Source: Pseudonocardiaceae bacterium
Lineage (GTDB): Bacteria > Actinomycetota > Actinomycetes > Mycobacteriales > Pseudonocardiaceae
Reading direction: 5' to 3'
DNA: 64,000 nucleotides
Assembly (NCBI GenBank): GCA_009377865.1
Contig: WHTH01000006.1
Span: forward strand, 1 to 64,000
The notes beneath the pieces were generated by a model, which was not told where the DNA came from, searched no databases, and saw only the letters and a list, made by a program, of their open reading frames with translations. Below are positions 25,631 to 32,759 of the stretch, one piece after another; the stretch's first letter is position 1; the number at the start of each line of letters is the position of its first letter. The position numbers were made by a program, and so were the translations under genes.

Positions 25631-25833
25631 CGCGCACCACTCTCAGCAGCGGCCTGCTGACCGGCCTCGATGACCGACTCCACGCCCTCGCGCAGCTGCT
25701 CACCCAGCGGTGTCGCAGCCAGCAACGCCACCGCAACCACCCCGAAGAACAACGCCGGCCCCGCAGCCCGCGCCCTCGCGCAGATCACCGCACCCAGCGC
25801 AGAAAACACGATCAACGCCACGACCACGTTCAT
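25627..25833 (-). CDS. Small membrane protein (68 aa)
   Basis: The start MNVVVALIVFSALGAVICAR overlaps the excisionase stop as ATGA. Two hydrophobic segments (about 2-17 and 26-44) are followed by a short amphipathic tail. The longer frame to 25881 is rejected because of the overlap. No family is known to me. Position directly after xis and before the other transfer genes is typical of tiny membrane genes in actinomycete integrative elements. Confidence 0.6.
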   Translation of the reverse strand: MNVVVALIVFSALGAVICARARAAGPALFFGVVAVALLAATPLGEQLREGVESVIEAGQQAAAESGAR

Positions 25834-26114
25834 GGCAAGCACTCCCCCGCCGCGACCTGCCCGGCGCCCGGCGCCACCCAATCGGCCGCGTCCACAACGG
25901 TTCGATCCGCCACGGCCGCCTCGACCATTGCCTCGACCGCCTTCGCCGGCACGATCAGCCGCCCCCGGATACGCACCGCTGGAAACTCCCCCGCGCCGAT
26001 CGCGCGGTACACCGTCATCGGTGACATGCCGAACAGCCGCGCCACCTGCGCGACGCTGTAGAAGCGTTGTGCCTCAGCGCTCAGTGGCCGAGATGCTGAC
26101 CTGGGTTGACTCAC
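25830..26114 (-). CDS. xis: Excisionase (MerR-like HTH)
   Basis: The 94-residue protein has an HTH of the excisionase type: FYSVAQVARLFGMSPMTVYR followed by a wing with FPAVRIRGRLIVP (about 18-55). It should bend DNA at the att sites and tilt the integrase towards excision. The GTG start has GGAGGT five bases upstream. It is the first gene of the long minus-strand transfer operon and is divergent from the GntR regulator gene, so excision and transfer are probably controlled together. Int and xis are separated by about 3 kb, unlike many AICEs where they touch. Confidence 0.85.
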   Translation of the reverse strand: MSQPRSASRPLSAEAQRFYSVAQVARLFGMSPMTVYRAIGAGEFPAVRIRGRLIVPAKAVEAMVEAAVADRTVVDAADWVAPGAGQVAAGECLP

Positions 26115-26154
26115 TGCTACCTCCGATCGACGGGAAACAACTTAATACTCATGG

Positions 26155-26180
26155 TGCACTTTGTGCATTAGGTATGTCAA
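26155..26180. promoter_or_regulatory. Candidate GntR operator and -35 element upstream of xis
   Basis: The inverted repeat TGCAC ttt GTGCA lies at 26155-26167 in the divergent xis/gntR region. On the minus strand a perfect TTGACA (26180-26175) precedes it, placing the repeat in the spacer and -10 zone of a promoter reading into xis. I see no good TATAAT at the usual distance. Extra half sites (GTGCA) occur near 26190 and 26231. Binding by the adjacent GntR protein is inference. Confidence 0.45.
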
Positions 26181-26260
26181 GGGTGCGGCTGTGCAAGGCG
26201 GTCGCCGCTGTGATGAACTTGATGTGACAGGTGCACGAAGTTGCCGACGGGAGGCCTGGG

Positions 26261-26635
26261 GTGACCGCCTCGACTAGGGGTCCGAAGTACCGGCAGATCG
26301 CCAACGATCTCCGGGGCAAGATCTCCGACGGGACCTACCCTGTTGGCGGGGCGCTGCCTTCAACCTCGCAACTCATGGCCACCTACGACGTGTCAGTCAC
26401 TGTCGCCCGCGCCGCGATCAAGGAACTGCAGAACGAGGGCCTCGCTGAGGGCCAGCCCGGCAAGGCCGTCTACGTCCAGCGCGAGCCCGCAGCAACCGAG
26501 CCGAGCGCGGAGTATCGCAACATCACGCAACAGATCGAGGGCCTGCGCGAGGCTCTCGGCGAGGCCGTTCAGCAGTTCGACCAGCGTCTGACGAAGCTCG
26601 AGCAGACAGCTCGAGCTCCTCGCCGATCGCACTGA
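26261..26635 (+). CDS. GntR-family transcriptional regulator of the element
   Basis: From the GTG with GGGAG seven bases upstream the product has 124 residues; an earlier GTG at 26231 is possible. The N-terminal winged helix (about 7-75) reads KYRQIANDLRGKISDGTYPV, then LPSTSQLMATYDVSVTVARAAIKELQNEGL. The C-terminal 45 residues are a coiled coil and not an effector domain, so it is likely a dimeric repressor without ligand binding, as for KorSA-type regulators in Streptomyces plasmids. It is divergent from xis and probably represses the transfer operon and itself. Confidence 0.85.
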   Translation: MTASTRGPKYRQIANDLRGKISDGTYPVGGALPSTSQLMATYDVSVTVARAAIKELQNEGLAEGQPGKAVYVQREPAATEPSAEYRNITQQIEGLREALGEAVQQFDQRLTKLEQTARAPRRSH

Positions 26636-26732
26636 TCCTGGCCTCCGCCTCGTCGGCCCACCGCCGTACTTCTGCGGCGAGCTCCTCGAGTTGCATGAGC
26701 ACCGCCCTGCGCTCCCTCGGTGTCAACAACAT
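26523..26732 (-). CDS. Possible small helical protein overlapping gntR 3' end
   Basis: A possible product of about 69 residues starts at ATG with GAGAGG-like bases upstream (a GTG six bases earlier is an alternative). It reads MLLTPRERRAVLMQLEELAA and continues as a charged helix likely to form a coiled coil. It runs antisense to the last 113 bases of the GntR gene, which weakens the case. The other strand of that overlap encodes a coiled-coil tail, so the apparent helix could be a shadow. Confidence 0.3.
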   Translation of the reverse strand: MLLTPRERRAVLMQLEELAAEVRRWADEAEARISAIGEELELSARASSDAGRTAERPRREPRAGPRSVA

Positions 26733-26910
26733 CCTCACCTCTCACGGCCTGACTCTTGACACCGTGAGCATCACTGGGCGGCCGTGGCCTCGGCTAACAG
26801 CGGGAGGCTGTACAACTCAGCGTTGTCGCCTGACATCCCACGGCCCGCCAGCCGTCAGGTAGCGCGGGCCTCTACGGCGCTAGCGGATAACTAGAGCTGT
26901 CGGGCTGGCC

Positions 26911-28074
26911 TTAGGCTGGCGGGCAGGCGTCACCCTGGCGCCACGCCAGTAGTAGGGCGGCGCCGGCGGCCTGCATAGGCTCGCGCCGAACTAACTGCTC
27001 GATCGCGCTCGGTGTGAAGGGCAGTGTGAGCGGCCCTTCCCGGGCGCCGGTGGTGCCGATCAGCCGACCTTCGGCATTGCTATCAACGATCCCGCCGAAC
27101 AACTCGTCAAAGACCGGGGCGTCAAAGGCCACCACGGTCAAGAGGTCGGCCGCTAAGGTCAGCGGGTCGACACCGATACCAAGCACGGAGGCATGGATCT
27201 CCTCACTGAGTAGCGCCGAGGTTGTACGCCGGGCGAACGGCCAGGCGTCGTAATCGATGGGTTTGCGGCCGCTACCGTGAATCTCGGGCTCGCCGAGAAG
27301 CTCCTCGGCGTACTCGCGCAGCATGCACCGCCATAAGGAGAAGTCGTTGACCTCGTTCCAGGGTTGATCGTCGGAAGCCTGGAAGATACCGACCGGCACC
27401 ACCATGTACAGGCCGCCAGCGTGGCTCACCTTCGCGGGATCGCGCCAGTGAATCAAGAAGGACACGTCACCGGTCAGTCGGTCGTGGCGGACGGTCAGGG
27501 CGCTAATGGCGAGGTTCATCGGTCGGCCTGCCGGGTCGCACGGGTCACCGATCGCGTTCCGGAGGGGCGTGCCGACGCCGTTCAGGCGTGCCTCGGCGTA
27601 CTCGTGGGCAGCAGCCTCGCCGAGGTCGATCCCGTCGAAGTAGTTCCCGCGGCCGAACACCAATCGCCCGCGGGGGCCAGCGAGGTCCGCTGAGAGCAAC
27701 CGGTAGGTCGAGCGGTTCTCGAACACCGCCGGAGCGGCGAGGTCGGCCATGGCCGAAGAGTAGGTCAGGTATGGCGAGCCGTCGGCGCACTGGGGCCGGA
27801 CTGAAGCGGTCGCCGGGTCGTCGCCCGCCAAGCCGGCGAAGGGCGTCTCCGGGGCAAACTCGACGTGGATCGCGTCGAGCGGGATCGGCTCGGACGGCAG
27901 CCACTCGCAGCGGGTCAGCAGCGGGGTGCCGGCGACCGTCATAGTGTCGGGGTACAGGTCGGCGGCGTCCTGGCCGAGTTCGTAGCGGTTGGCCAGCAGG
28001 TACTCTCGCCCGCGCAACCACTCGCGCTGACTCTCGGTCAGCTCGCGGCCGCGGTGCTGGTCGACCAGCGACAT
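26911..28074 (-). CDS. Unknown-domain protein, paralogue of next gene without HTH
   Basis: The product has 387 residues from MSLVDQHRGRELTESQREWL. It shares a domain over nearly its whole length with the C-terminal 380 residues of the upstream gene: LAAPAVFENRSTYRLLSADL, FLIHWRDPAKVSHAGGLYMV, LREYAEELLGEPE and VLGIGVDPLTLAADLLTVVA align with matching stretches there. LREYAEELLGE resembles the REx2EExG core of a Nudix box, but the upstream Gly and Glu spacing is not clear. I cannot name the family. The gene starts 14 bases after the HTH paralogue and is the last gene of the integrase operon. A control or enzymatic role in element maintenance is possible. Confidence 0.7.
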   Translation of the reverse strand: MSLVDQHRGRELTESQREWLRGREYLLANRYELGQDAADLYPDTMTVAGTPLLTRCEWLPSEPIPLDAIHVEFAPETPFAGLAGDDPATASVRPQCADGSPYLTYSSAMADLAAPAVFENRSTYRLLSADLAGPRGRLVFGRGNYFDGIDLGEAAAHEYAEARLNGVGTPLRNAIGDPCDPAGRPMNLAISALTVRHDRLTGDVSFLIHWRDPAKVSHAGGLYMVVPVGIFQASDDQPWNEVNDFSLWRCMLREYAEELLGEPEIHGSGRKPIDYDAWPFARRTTSALLSEEIHASVLGIGVDPLTLAADLLTVVAFDAPVFDELFGGIVDSNAEGRLIGTTGAREGPLTLPFTPSAIEQLVRREPMQAAGAALLLAWRQGDACPPA

Positions 28075-28088
28075 GGCATCCTTCCGCT

Positions 28089-29519
28089 CTACAGGCCCAG
28101 GAACCGCCGATGTTGCCACGCGAGCGCCAGGCATGCCGCGCCCGGTGAGGCCATTGGCTCGGATTCGAGCATCCGGGTAACCGCTGCCTCGGTGAACGGC
28201 ACACCCTCGGCCGAGGTCCCTCCGCCGACCGCGACGATCTCGCCCTCGTCGTTGAATCGCACCATTGAGCCGAACGCATCGGTAAACACGTCGTCGTCAA
28301 TGACGACGACTGTGAGGATGGTGGCCGCAAGGGTGAGCGCGTCGAGGCCAAGGCCGAGCACGAATGACGTCACCGCGCCATCGGCCCGCGCCTGCTCAAG
28401 GAGCTGGTAGAGCCGCCAGGCGTCGTAGACAATGGGCTGGCTGCGGGTGCCATCGTGTTCTGGCTCACCGAGCAGCTCCTCTGCGAATTCGCGCACGATG
28501 TTGCGCCACAGATCGAAGTCGTTGTGTCGATCCCACAGCGCCACGCTGGACGGCTGGAACTCCCCAGCCGGGATCACGTCGTAGATCCCTGCAGCGGTCG
28601 CCACCCTTGCGGGGTCGCGCCAATGAAGGAGAAACGTCGGCTCGGCCGGGTACCGGCGCAACCGGATCGTCAGCGTGGTGATGGCCGGAATGATGGCTCG
28701 TCGGAGCGGGTCGAACGGGTCGCCGACCAGGTCCCGGAACGGCAGCCGTCCCGCGAGCTCCACGGGCGCGGCCGGGACTCCGGTGTCGATGCAGGCGGCT
28801 GCCAGTTCATGACCTACGGCCTCGGACACGTCGAGCTTGTCGAAGTACGCCGCCAGCCCGAAGCCGAGCTGGCCGGCACCCAGCGAGGCATTGAGCAGGC
28901 GATAGCTCGGCCGGGATTCGAACAGTGCCGGCGGGGCCAGGTGCTTGATAGCGGAGGTGTAGCGCTCGAAGTGAGCTCCTGCGGTGCGCAGTGGTCGCGT
29001 CTGCTCAGACTCTGGCTCCGAGCCCACCACCGCGGCGGTCTGCGGGGCCTCGTCAAGCTCCAGCGTCAGGGATCGCAGCTCAATCGGTTCGGCAGGCTGC
29101 CAGTCCGGCGATGCGATCAGCGGTGTGCGCGCCACTCGTTGCTCGGCCGGGTACAGCTGCACAGCCATCTGGGCGAGCTCGGATCGGTGGTGATTGAGCC
29201 ACCGCCGCTCGGCGCGCCAGCGCAGCCGGCTCGCCGCGATCTCCGGGCTCGCGTCGTCGCGTGACACAAGCCCTCGGGTGTGTCCCGATGCCAGCCCGAG
29301 GTCTTCGGCAGCGATACCCAACTCCGTGACGACCAGGCGGCGTTGCTCGAGCGATACCGGGCGCTGCCCCGTCTCCATCTGACTTAGGTGCTGCTGCGTG
29401 AGCCCAAGCAGCTCGGCGACCTCGGCCTGTGTCCGTCCGGCCGACTCCCGCCAAGCCCGTAACACGGCCCCCGCGTCATCCGTGGCGGCCGTCGAACTCC
29501 GCTCCAGCCAGCCCGTCAT
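28089..29519 (-). CDS. XRE-type HTH protein with large unknown C-terminal domain
   Basis: The 476-residue protein has an HTH at about 17-75 (LRAWRESAGRTQAEVAELLG, then LTQQHLSQMETGQRPVS). A 380-residue domain shared with the next gene follows. That domain includes VREFAEELLGEPE, similar to part of a Nudix box, and FLLHWRDPARVATAAGIYDV. The start overlaps the integrase stop by one base (ATGA), so the two are co-translated. In pSAM2 a Nudix-containing protein (Pif) limits transfer or replication; resemblance to it is weak and inferred only from the motif and position. Likely a regulator with a sensor or catalytic half. Confidence 0.78.
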   Translation of the reverse strand: MTGWLERSSTAATDDAGAVLRAWRESAGRTQAEVAELLGLTQQHLSQMETGQRPVSLEQRRLVVTELGIAAEDLGLASGHTRGLVSRDDASPEIAASRLRWRAERRWLNHHRSELAQMAVQLYPAEQRVARTPLIASPDWQPAEPIELRSLTLELDEAPQTAAVVGSEPESEQTRPLRTAGAHFERYTSAIKHLAPPALFESRPSYRLLNASLGAGQLGFGLAAYFDKLDVSEAVGHELAAACIDTGVPAAPVELAGRLPFRDLVGDPFDPLRRAIIPAITTLTIRLRRYPAEPTFLLHWRDPARVATAAGIYDVIPAGEFQPSSVALWDRHNDFDLWRNIVREFAEELLGEPEHDGTRSQPIVYDAWRLYQLLEQARADGAVTSFVLGLGLDALTLAATILTVVVIDDDVFTDAFGSMVRFNDEGEIVAVGGGTSAEGVPFTEAAVTRMLESEPMASPGAACLALAWQHRRFLGL

Positions 29520-31372
29520 CAGGGCTTCTGCCAGCGCAGCGTCAGCTCTGGGTTCTGGTGCTCTTTGCCGGGCTCGCGGATCTCGAGCTCGAAGTCACCG
29601 ATCCAGTCCTCGCCGCTGTCGGTGCGCTGCGGAGCTTCCATGCGCGCGATCCCGAGCAGGTGAGGCCGGAACGAGTCGGGCTGGTCAATGTCCTCCGTGA
29701 CGCGCCGTGGCGGGTATCGATGTCCGTCCGGCGCGCGCACGGTGATCGCCCAGAGCTGCGACACCGTCATCGCATCCTCTCCATCGTCGGCTACCGACCG
29801 CTCACTGTCGGCTTCCGTCAGTATGTCTCCGGAGGCGCTCAGATCGCCGCTAACGGACTCGGAGGGGCTCCCCGCACTGATAACCCGTGCGCGCCGGCCG
29901 CGAGCCGCATCAACCATGCCCCACGCCTTCAGTAGCGTCACAGCTCGCTGGGCTGTCGACACGACGACGTCGTGGTCGGCCGCGAGCTTGGCCACAGTCG
30001 GGATGGGGTCGCCCACAGCCAGTGCGCCGGATTCAATGGCCCCGCGCAACTCTACGGCGATCTTCTCGTACGGGCTTCGCGCCTCGCCCAACGGCGCGGT
30101 AACCGGGGTAGCAGTGGGCTGCGGCCGGGCGGGCATCCGGCTGAACAGGCTGGTTGCGGCCCGCTGGTCGGACTCGGAGACCCACGCCGCGTACACCTTC
30201 AATGTTGTCGAGCCGCCGCCTCCGTGGCCCAGCCGCCCGGCCACAGTGCGGACGTCGACGCCGGCTGCGATCAGCTCAGTGGCCGAATAGTGCCGCAGCT
30301 TGTGAATCGACGTCTTGATGCCGAGCCGCGCGGCGAGCCGGCCGTACCGCTGGGTCACCGAGTCGGGCTTGAGATGCTCCGACCCGTCGACCGCCGGAGA
30401 GAAGACGAACGAGTCGGCAGCGAGTTTTACACCGACCGCGTGTGCCCTGGCCGTACAGCGCCCCCGGTGCGTGACGAGCAGCGCGACCGTCTCCGGGTCG
30501 AGCGCGATGCGCCGGTGCTGGTGGGTCTTGGTGCCCTTCTCCCACGTGCGACCGCTGCGCTGACCGATACTGCGCTCGAGCGCGATCACTCTCGCCACGA
30601 GGTCGAGGTGACGCCAGCGCAGGCCACAGAGCTCACCACGCCGGAAGCCGGTAACCATGGTCAGCCACACCAGCAGGCCCCAGTCCGGATCGCTCCAGGC
30701 TTCGCCGAGGATCCGCGCGGCCTCCTCGGCGCTGGGCGGCTGCGGGTTCGGCCTCGGCTGCGGCGGTGGCTCCGCCTGGTCGATGGGATTCATGGCGATC
30801 CACCGCCAGCGCACCGCCCGCTTGAGCGCACCGCTGAGAATGAAGTGAATCTTCCGGACCGTGGCCGACGCCAGCGGGCGGCAGGCATGGACCCGGCAAC
30901 GGTCGTCGCAATCGTGTATGGCCTCGGTGCGGTGCTCGAGGAACGGCCGCCCGCTGCATCGACGCCGGCACCGGCGCAGCTCGGCGTAGAACGAGTCGAA
31001 GACGTCGCCGCCGAGAGAGCCAACCTTCTGGGTGCCGATCAGCGGCCGGATGTGGTTGTCCGCGAGCTCGCGGTACCCCTCGATGGTGTTGGGCTCCAGG
31101 TCGAGCATCTCCAAGTGCCGGTCGAGTAGCTGGTTGAGCGTGGCATTGGTGCGCGGGTTGCGACGCTCATCGACCTGGTTGGCCAGCCTGCGCAGCGCCT
31201 TATCGGCGTTCGTCTCAGCAGTCGGGCTGGGCGCGATGACTTCGCGCAGATAGTGGCGGCGCTTGGTCACAGGGTCGGTGCCGGCGTATACGGAGACGCG
31301 CAGCGCTCCGCTCGGCAGCTGCTGGATGCTGCCTCGACGTCGCCTGCCCCGCCGTGCTGATGCGTTCGTCAC
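29519..31372 (-). CDS. int: Tyrosine integrase fused to a C-terminal GntR-type domain
   Basis: The protein recombines the element into tRNA-Thr(CGT). With the GTG start at 31372 (GGA nine bases upstream) it has 617 residues; a longer frame to 31453 exists. The recombinase has catalytic Arg244 in TGFRRGE, His357 and Arg360 in HKLRH, His383 in RLGH and nucleophile Tyr394 in LKVYAAW. A Cys/His-rich insertion (about 135-165) in the core-binding region may bind zinc, as in related actinomycete integrases. After about residue 430 a GntR-like winged helix is added (YEKIAVELRGAIESGALAVG to about 498), then about 115 residues without known domain. The gene reads away from the tRNA, on the same strand, and could receive transcription from it. 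The stop overlaps the next gene. Confidence 0.93.
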   Translation of the reverse strand: MTNASARRGRRRRGSIQQLPSGALRVSVYAGTDPVTKRRHYLREVIAPSPTAETNADKALRRLANQVDERRNPRTNATLNQLLDRHLEMLDLEPNTIEGYRELADNHIRPLIGTQKVGSLGGDVFDSFYAELRRCRRRCSGRPFLEHRTEAIHDCDDRCRVHACRPLASATVRKIHFILSGALKRAVRWRWIAMNPIDQAEPPPQPRPNPQPPSAEEAARILGEAWSDPDWGLLVWLTMVTGFRRGELCGLRWRHLDLVARVIALERSIGQRSGRTWEKGTKTHQHRRIALDPETVALLVTHRGRCTARAHAVGVKLAADSFVFSPAVDGSEHLKPDSVTQRYGRLAARLGIKTSIHKLRHYSATELIAAGVDVRTVAGRLGHGGGGSTTLKVYAAWVSESDQRAATSLFSRMPARPQPTATPVTAPLGEARSPYEKIAVELRGAIESGALAVGDPIPTVAKLAADHDVVVSTAQRAVTLLKAWGMVDAARGRRARVISAGSPSESVSGDLSASGDILTEADSERSVADDGEDAMTVSQLWAITVRAPDGHRYPPRRVTEDIDQPDSFRPHLLGIARMEAPQRTDSGEDWIGDFELEIREPGKEHQNPELTLRWQKP

Positions 31373-31468
31373 AGAGTGAATCCTACTCACTCGCACCACG
31401 AGTGATGCCACGAAGCCGCAGGCGCCGCCAAAGAGAGGGCCTGACCGGTGCATATGTCCTGGTCAGGG

Positions 31469-31513
31469 TGGAGCCGCCTGGGGGAATCGAACCCCCGACC
31501 TGCTCATTACGAG
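31469..31513. repeat. Right attachment site (45-bp direct repeat inside tRNA-Thr)
   Basis: This copy is identical to 426-470 and forms the 3' 45 bases of the tRNA-Thr gene, including CCA. The crossover therefore lies somewhere within the segment from the anticodon loop to the 3' end. The identity ends exactly at the first base of the anticodon loop. Confidence 0.93.
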
Positions 31514-31545
31514 TGAGCCGCTCTGTCCGACTGAGCTAAGGCGGC
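31469..31545 (-). tRNA. tRNA-Thr (anticodon CGT), with encoded CCA
   Basis: The 77 bases fold into a standard cloverleaf: acceptor GCCGCCT/AGGCGGC, D-arm GCTC/GAGC, anticodon stem GCTCA/TGAGC with loop CTCGTAA, and T-arm GGGGG TTCGATT CCCCC. The anticodon CGT reads ACG, so it is a threonine tRNA. CCA is encoded. The gene is intact because the element supplies the 3' part. Confidence 0.95.
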
Positions 31546-31583
31546 AGCGCTGCGCGCAGCACGCCACAGTGTAGCGGCGACCC

Positions 31584-32759
31584 TCAGCCCTGCTGTAGCG
31601 CGCTGGCCATCGCCTCCACCGCGATGCGGGGCTTGACGTTGAGCTCCAGTGCCTCGCGACAGGCCAGCACGGCCTCCAGTCGCCGCAGCAGCGACTCCGG
31701 GCTCCACTGCGCGGCTGCCGTGGTGCTGTCGACGCTGCGGTCGGGATGGGTCAGCGCCACCGGGGCGCGCCATGCGCCGGCCAGCGCGTCACGGTAGAAG
31801 CCCGCGAGATCGACCAGCGCCCGGTCCAGCGAGTCACGCTGGCTACGGGTGGCGCGCGACTTCTGCCGCTTCTCCAGCTCTCGGAGCGGACCCTTGCTGC
31901 CCCGCGTCGCCGCCGCGGCCCCGCGGCCGGTGCCACCGGCACCCAGCGCGGTCTCGAGTTCCTCGGTCTCGGCAGCATCACGGGCAGCCGTGAGCCCCGT
32001 CGCCTCGGACTCCGCTGCCGCCACCAGCTCGTCGGCCAGCACGAACACGTCGGCCTGCGAGTGCAGCGCCATCGGCATCCGCAGCACGGCCTCGCGCCGC
32101 GACCGCGCATCGGGATCGGTGGCCAGCCGCCGTGCCCTGCCGACATGCCCGCCGCCGACGGATGCAGCCCAACTCGCGGTGTCCGGATCGAGGCCGTCGC
32201 GGTGCGCCAGCACGCCGGCGATGGCCGACGCCGGCGGGGTGCGCAGCGCCACCCCTCGGCATCGGGAGCGCAGCGTCACCGCGATGTCGTCGGGATGGTC
32301 CGAGGGCGCGCACAGCAGGACCACGGTGCGCGGCGGCGGTTCCTCGACCGTCTTGAGCAGCGCGTTGGCCGCACCTTCGGTGAGCCGGTCCGCGTCCTCG
32401 ATCAGCACCACCTGCCAGTGACCGGCCGACGGGCGGCGCGAGGCCTGCGCGACGAGGGTCCGCATGTCCGCCACCGAGATCGACAGCCCCTCGGGGACGA
32501 CCTCGCGGACGTCGGCATGCGTACCGGCGAGCACCGTCCGGCAGCCGGGGCAGTCGCCGCAGCCGGGGCCGTCGACCGGGTCGGTGCACTGCAGTGCCGC
32601 CGCGAACGCCCGCGCCGCCACCGATCGGCCACTGCCGGGCGGGCCGGTGAACAGCCAGGCGTGCGTCATGCCGCCGTCCGCCCCGACGGGCGTGCTCGCC
32701 GCCGCGCGCAGCACCTGCACAGCCTCGTCCTGCCCGACAACCGCATCCCAGACCGTCAT
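31584..32759 (-). CDS. holB: DNA polymerase III subunit delta'
   Basis: The 391-residue product is the delta' clamp-loader subunit, which helps open the sliding clamp and load it on DNA. It starts MTVWDAVVGQDEAVQVLRAA and has a P-loop GPPGSGRS where the usual Lys is Arg, as I recall is normal for actinomycete delta'. A zinc module follows (CGDCPGC), then VVLIEDADRLTEGAANALLK and an SRC motif (TLRSRCRG). The start overlaps the MFS gene stop (ATGA). It is last in the chain topA-MFS-holB and sits just before tRNA-Thr. Confidence 0.93.
   Translation of the reverse strand: MTVWDAVVGQDEAVQVLRAAASTPVGADGGMTHAWLFTGPPGSGRSVAARAFAAALQCTDPVDGPGCGDCPGCRTVLAGTHADVREVVPEGLSISVADMRTLVAQASRRPSAGHWQVVLIEDADRLTEGAANALLKTVEEPPPRTVVLLCAPSDHPDDIAVTLRSRCRGVALRTPPASAIAGVLAHRDGLDPDTASWAASVGGGHVGRARRLATDPDARSRREAVLRMPMALHSQADVFVLADELVAAAESEATGLTAARDAAETEELETALGAGGTGRGAAAATRGSKGPLRELEKRQKSRATRSQRDSLDRALVDLAGFYRDALAGAWRAPVALTHPDRSVDSTTAAAQWSPESLLRRLEAVLACREALELNVKPRIAVEAMASALQQG

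Larger units (their letters stand above)
426..31513. mobile_element. Integrated mobile element in tRNA-Thr(CGT), 31 kb, MobF relaxase type
   Basis: The element is bounded by a perfect 45-bp direct repeat, the right copy of which is the 3' end of a tRNA-Thr gene. The integrase gene is adjacent to the tRNA, as is usual for actinomycete integrative elements. Inside are excisionase, GntR repressor, ParB-like protein, coupling protein, MobF relaxase, DUF2637 Spd-like membrane protein, SSB, SprT-like and restriction-modification genes. Neither a TraB/FtsK translocase nor VirB4-type components were found, and no RepSA/RepAM-like initiator is recognisable. It therefore does not fit the classic pSAM2-type AICE. 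It may be mobilizable by a helper, or use genes I do not recognise. The unit between crossover points is 31,043 bp (471-31513). Confidence 0.88.
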
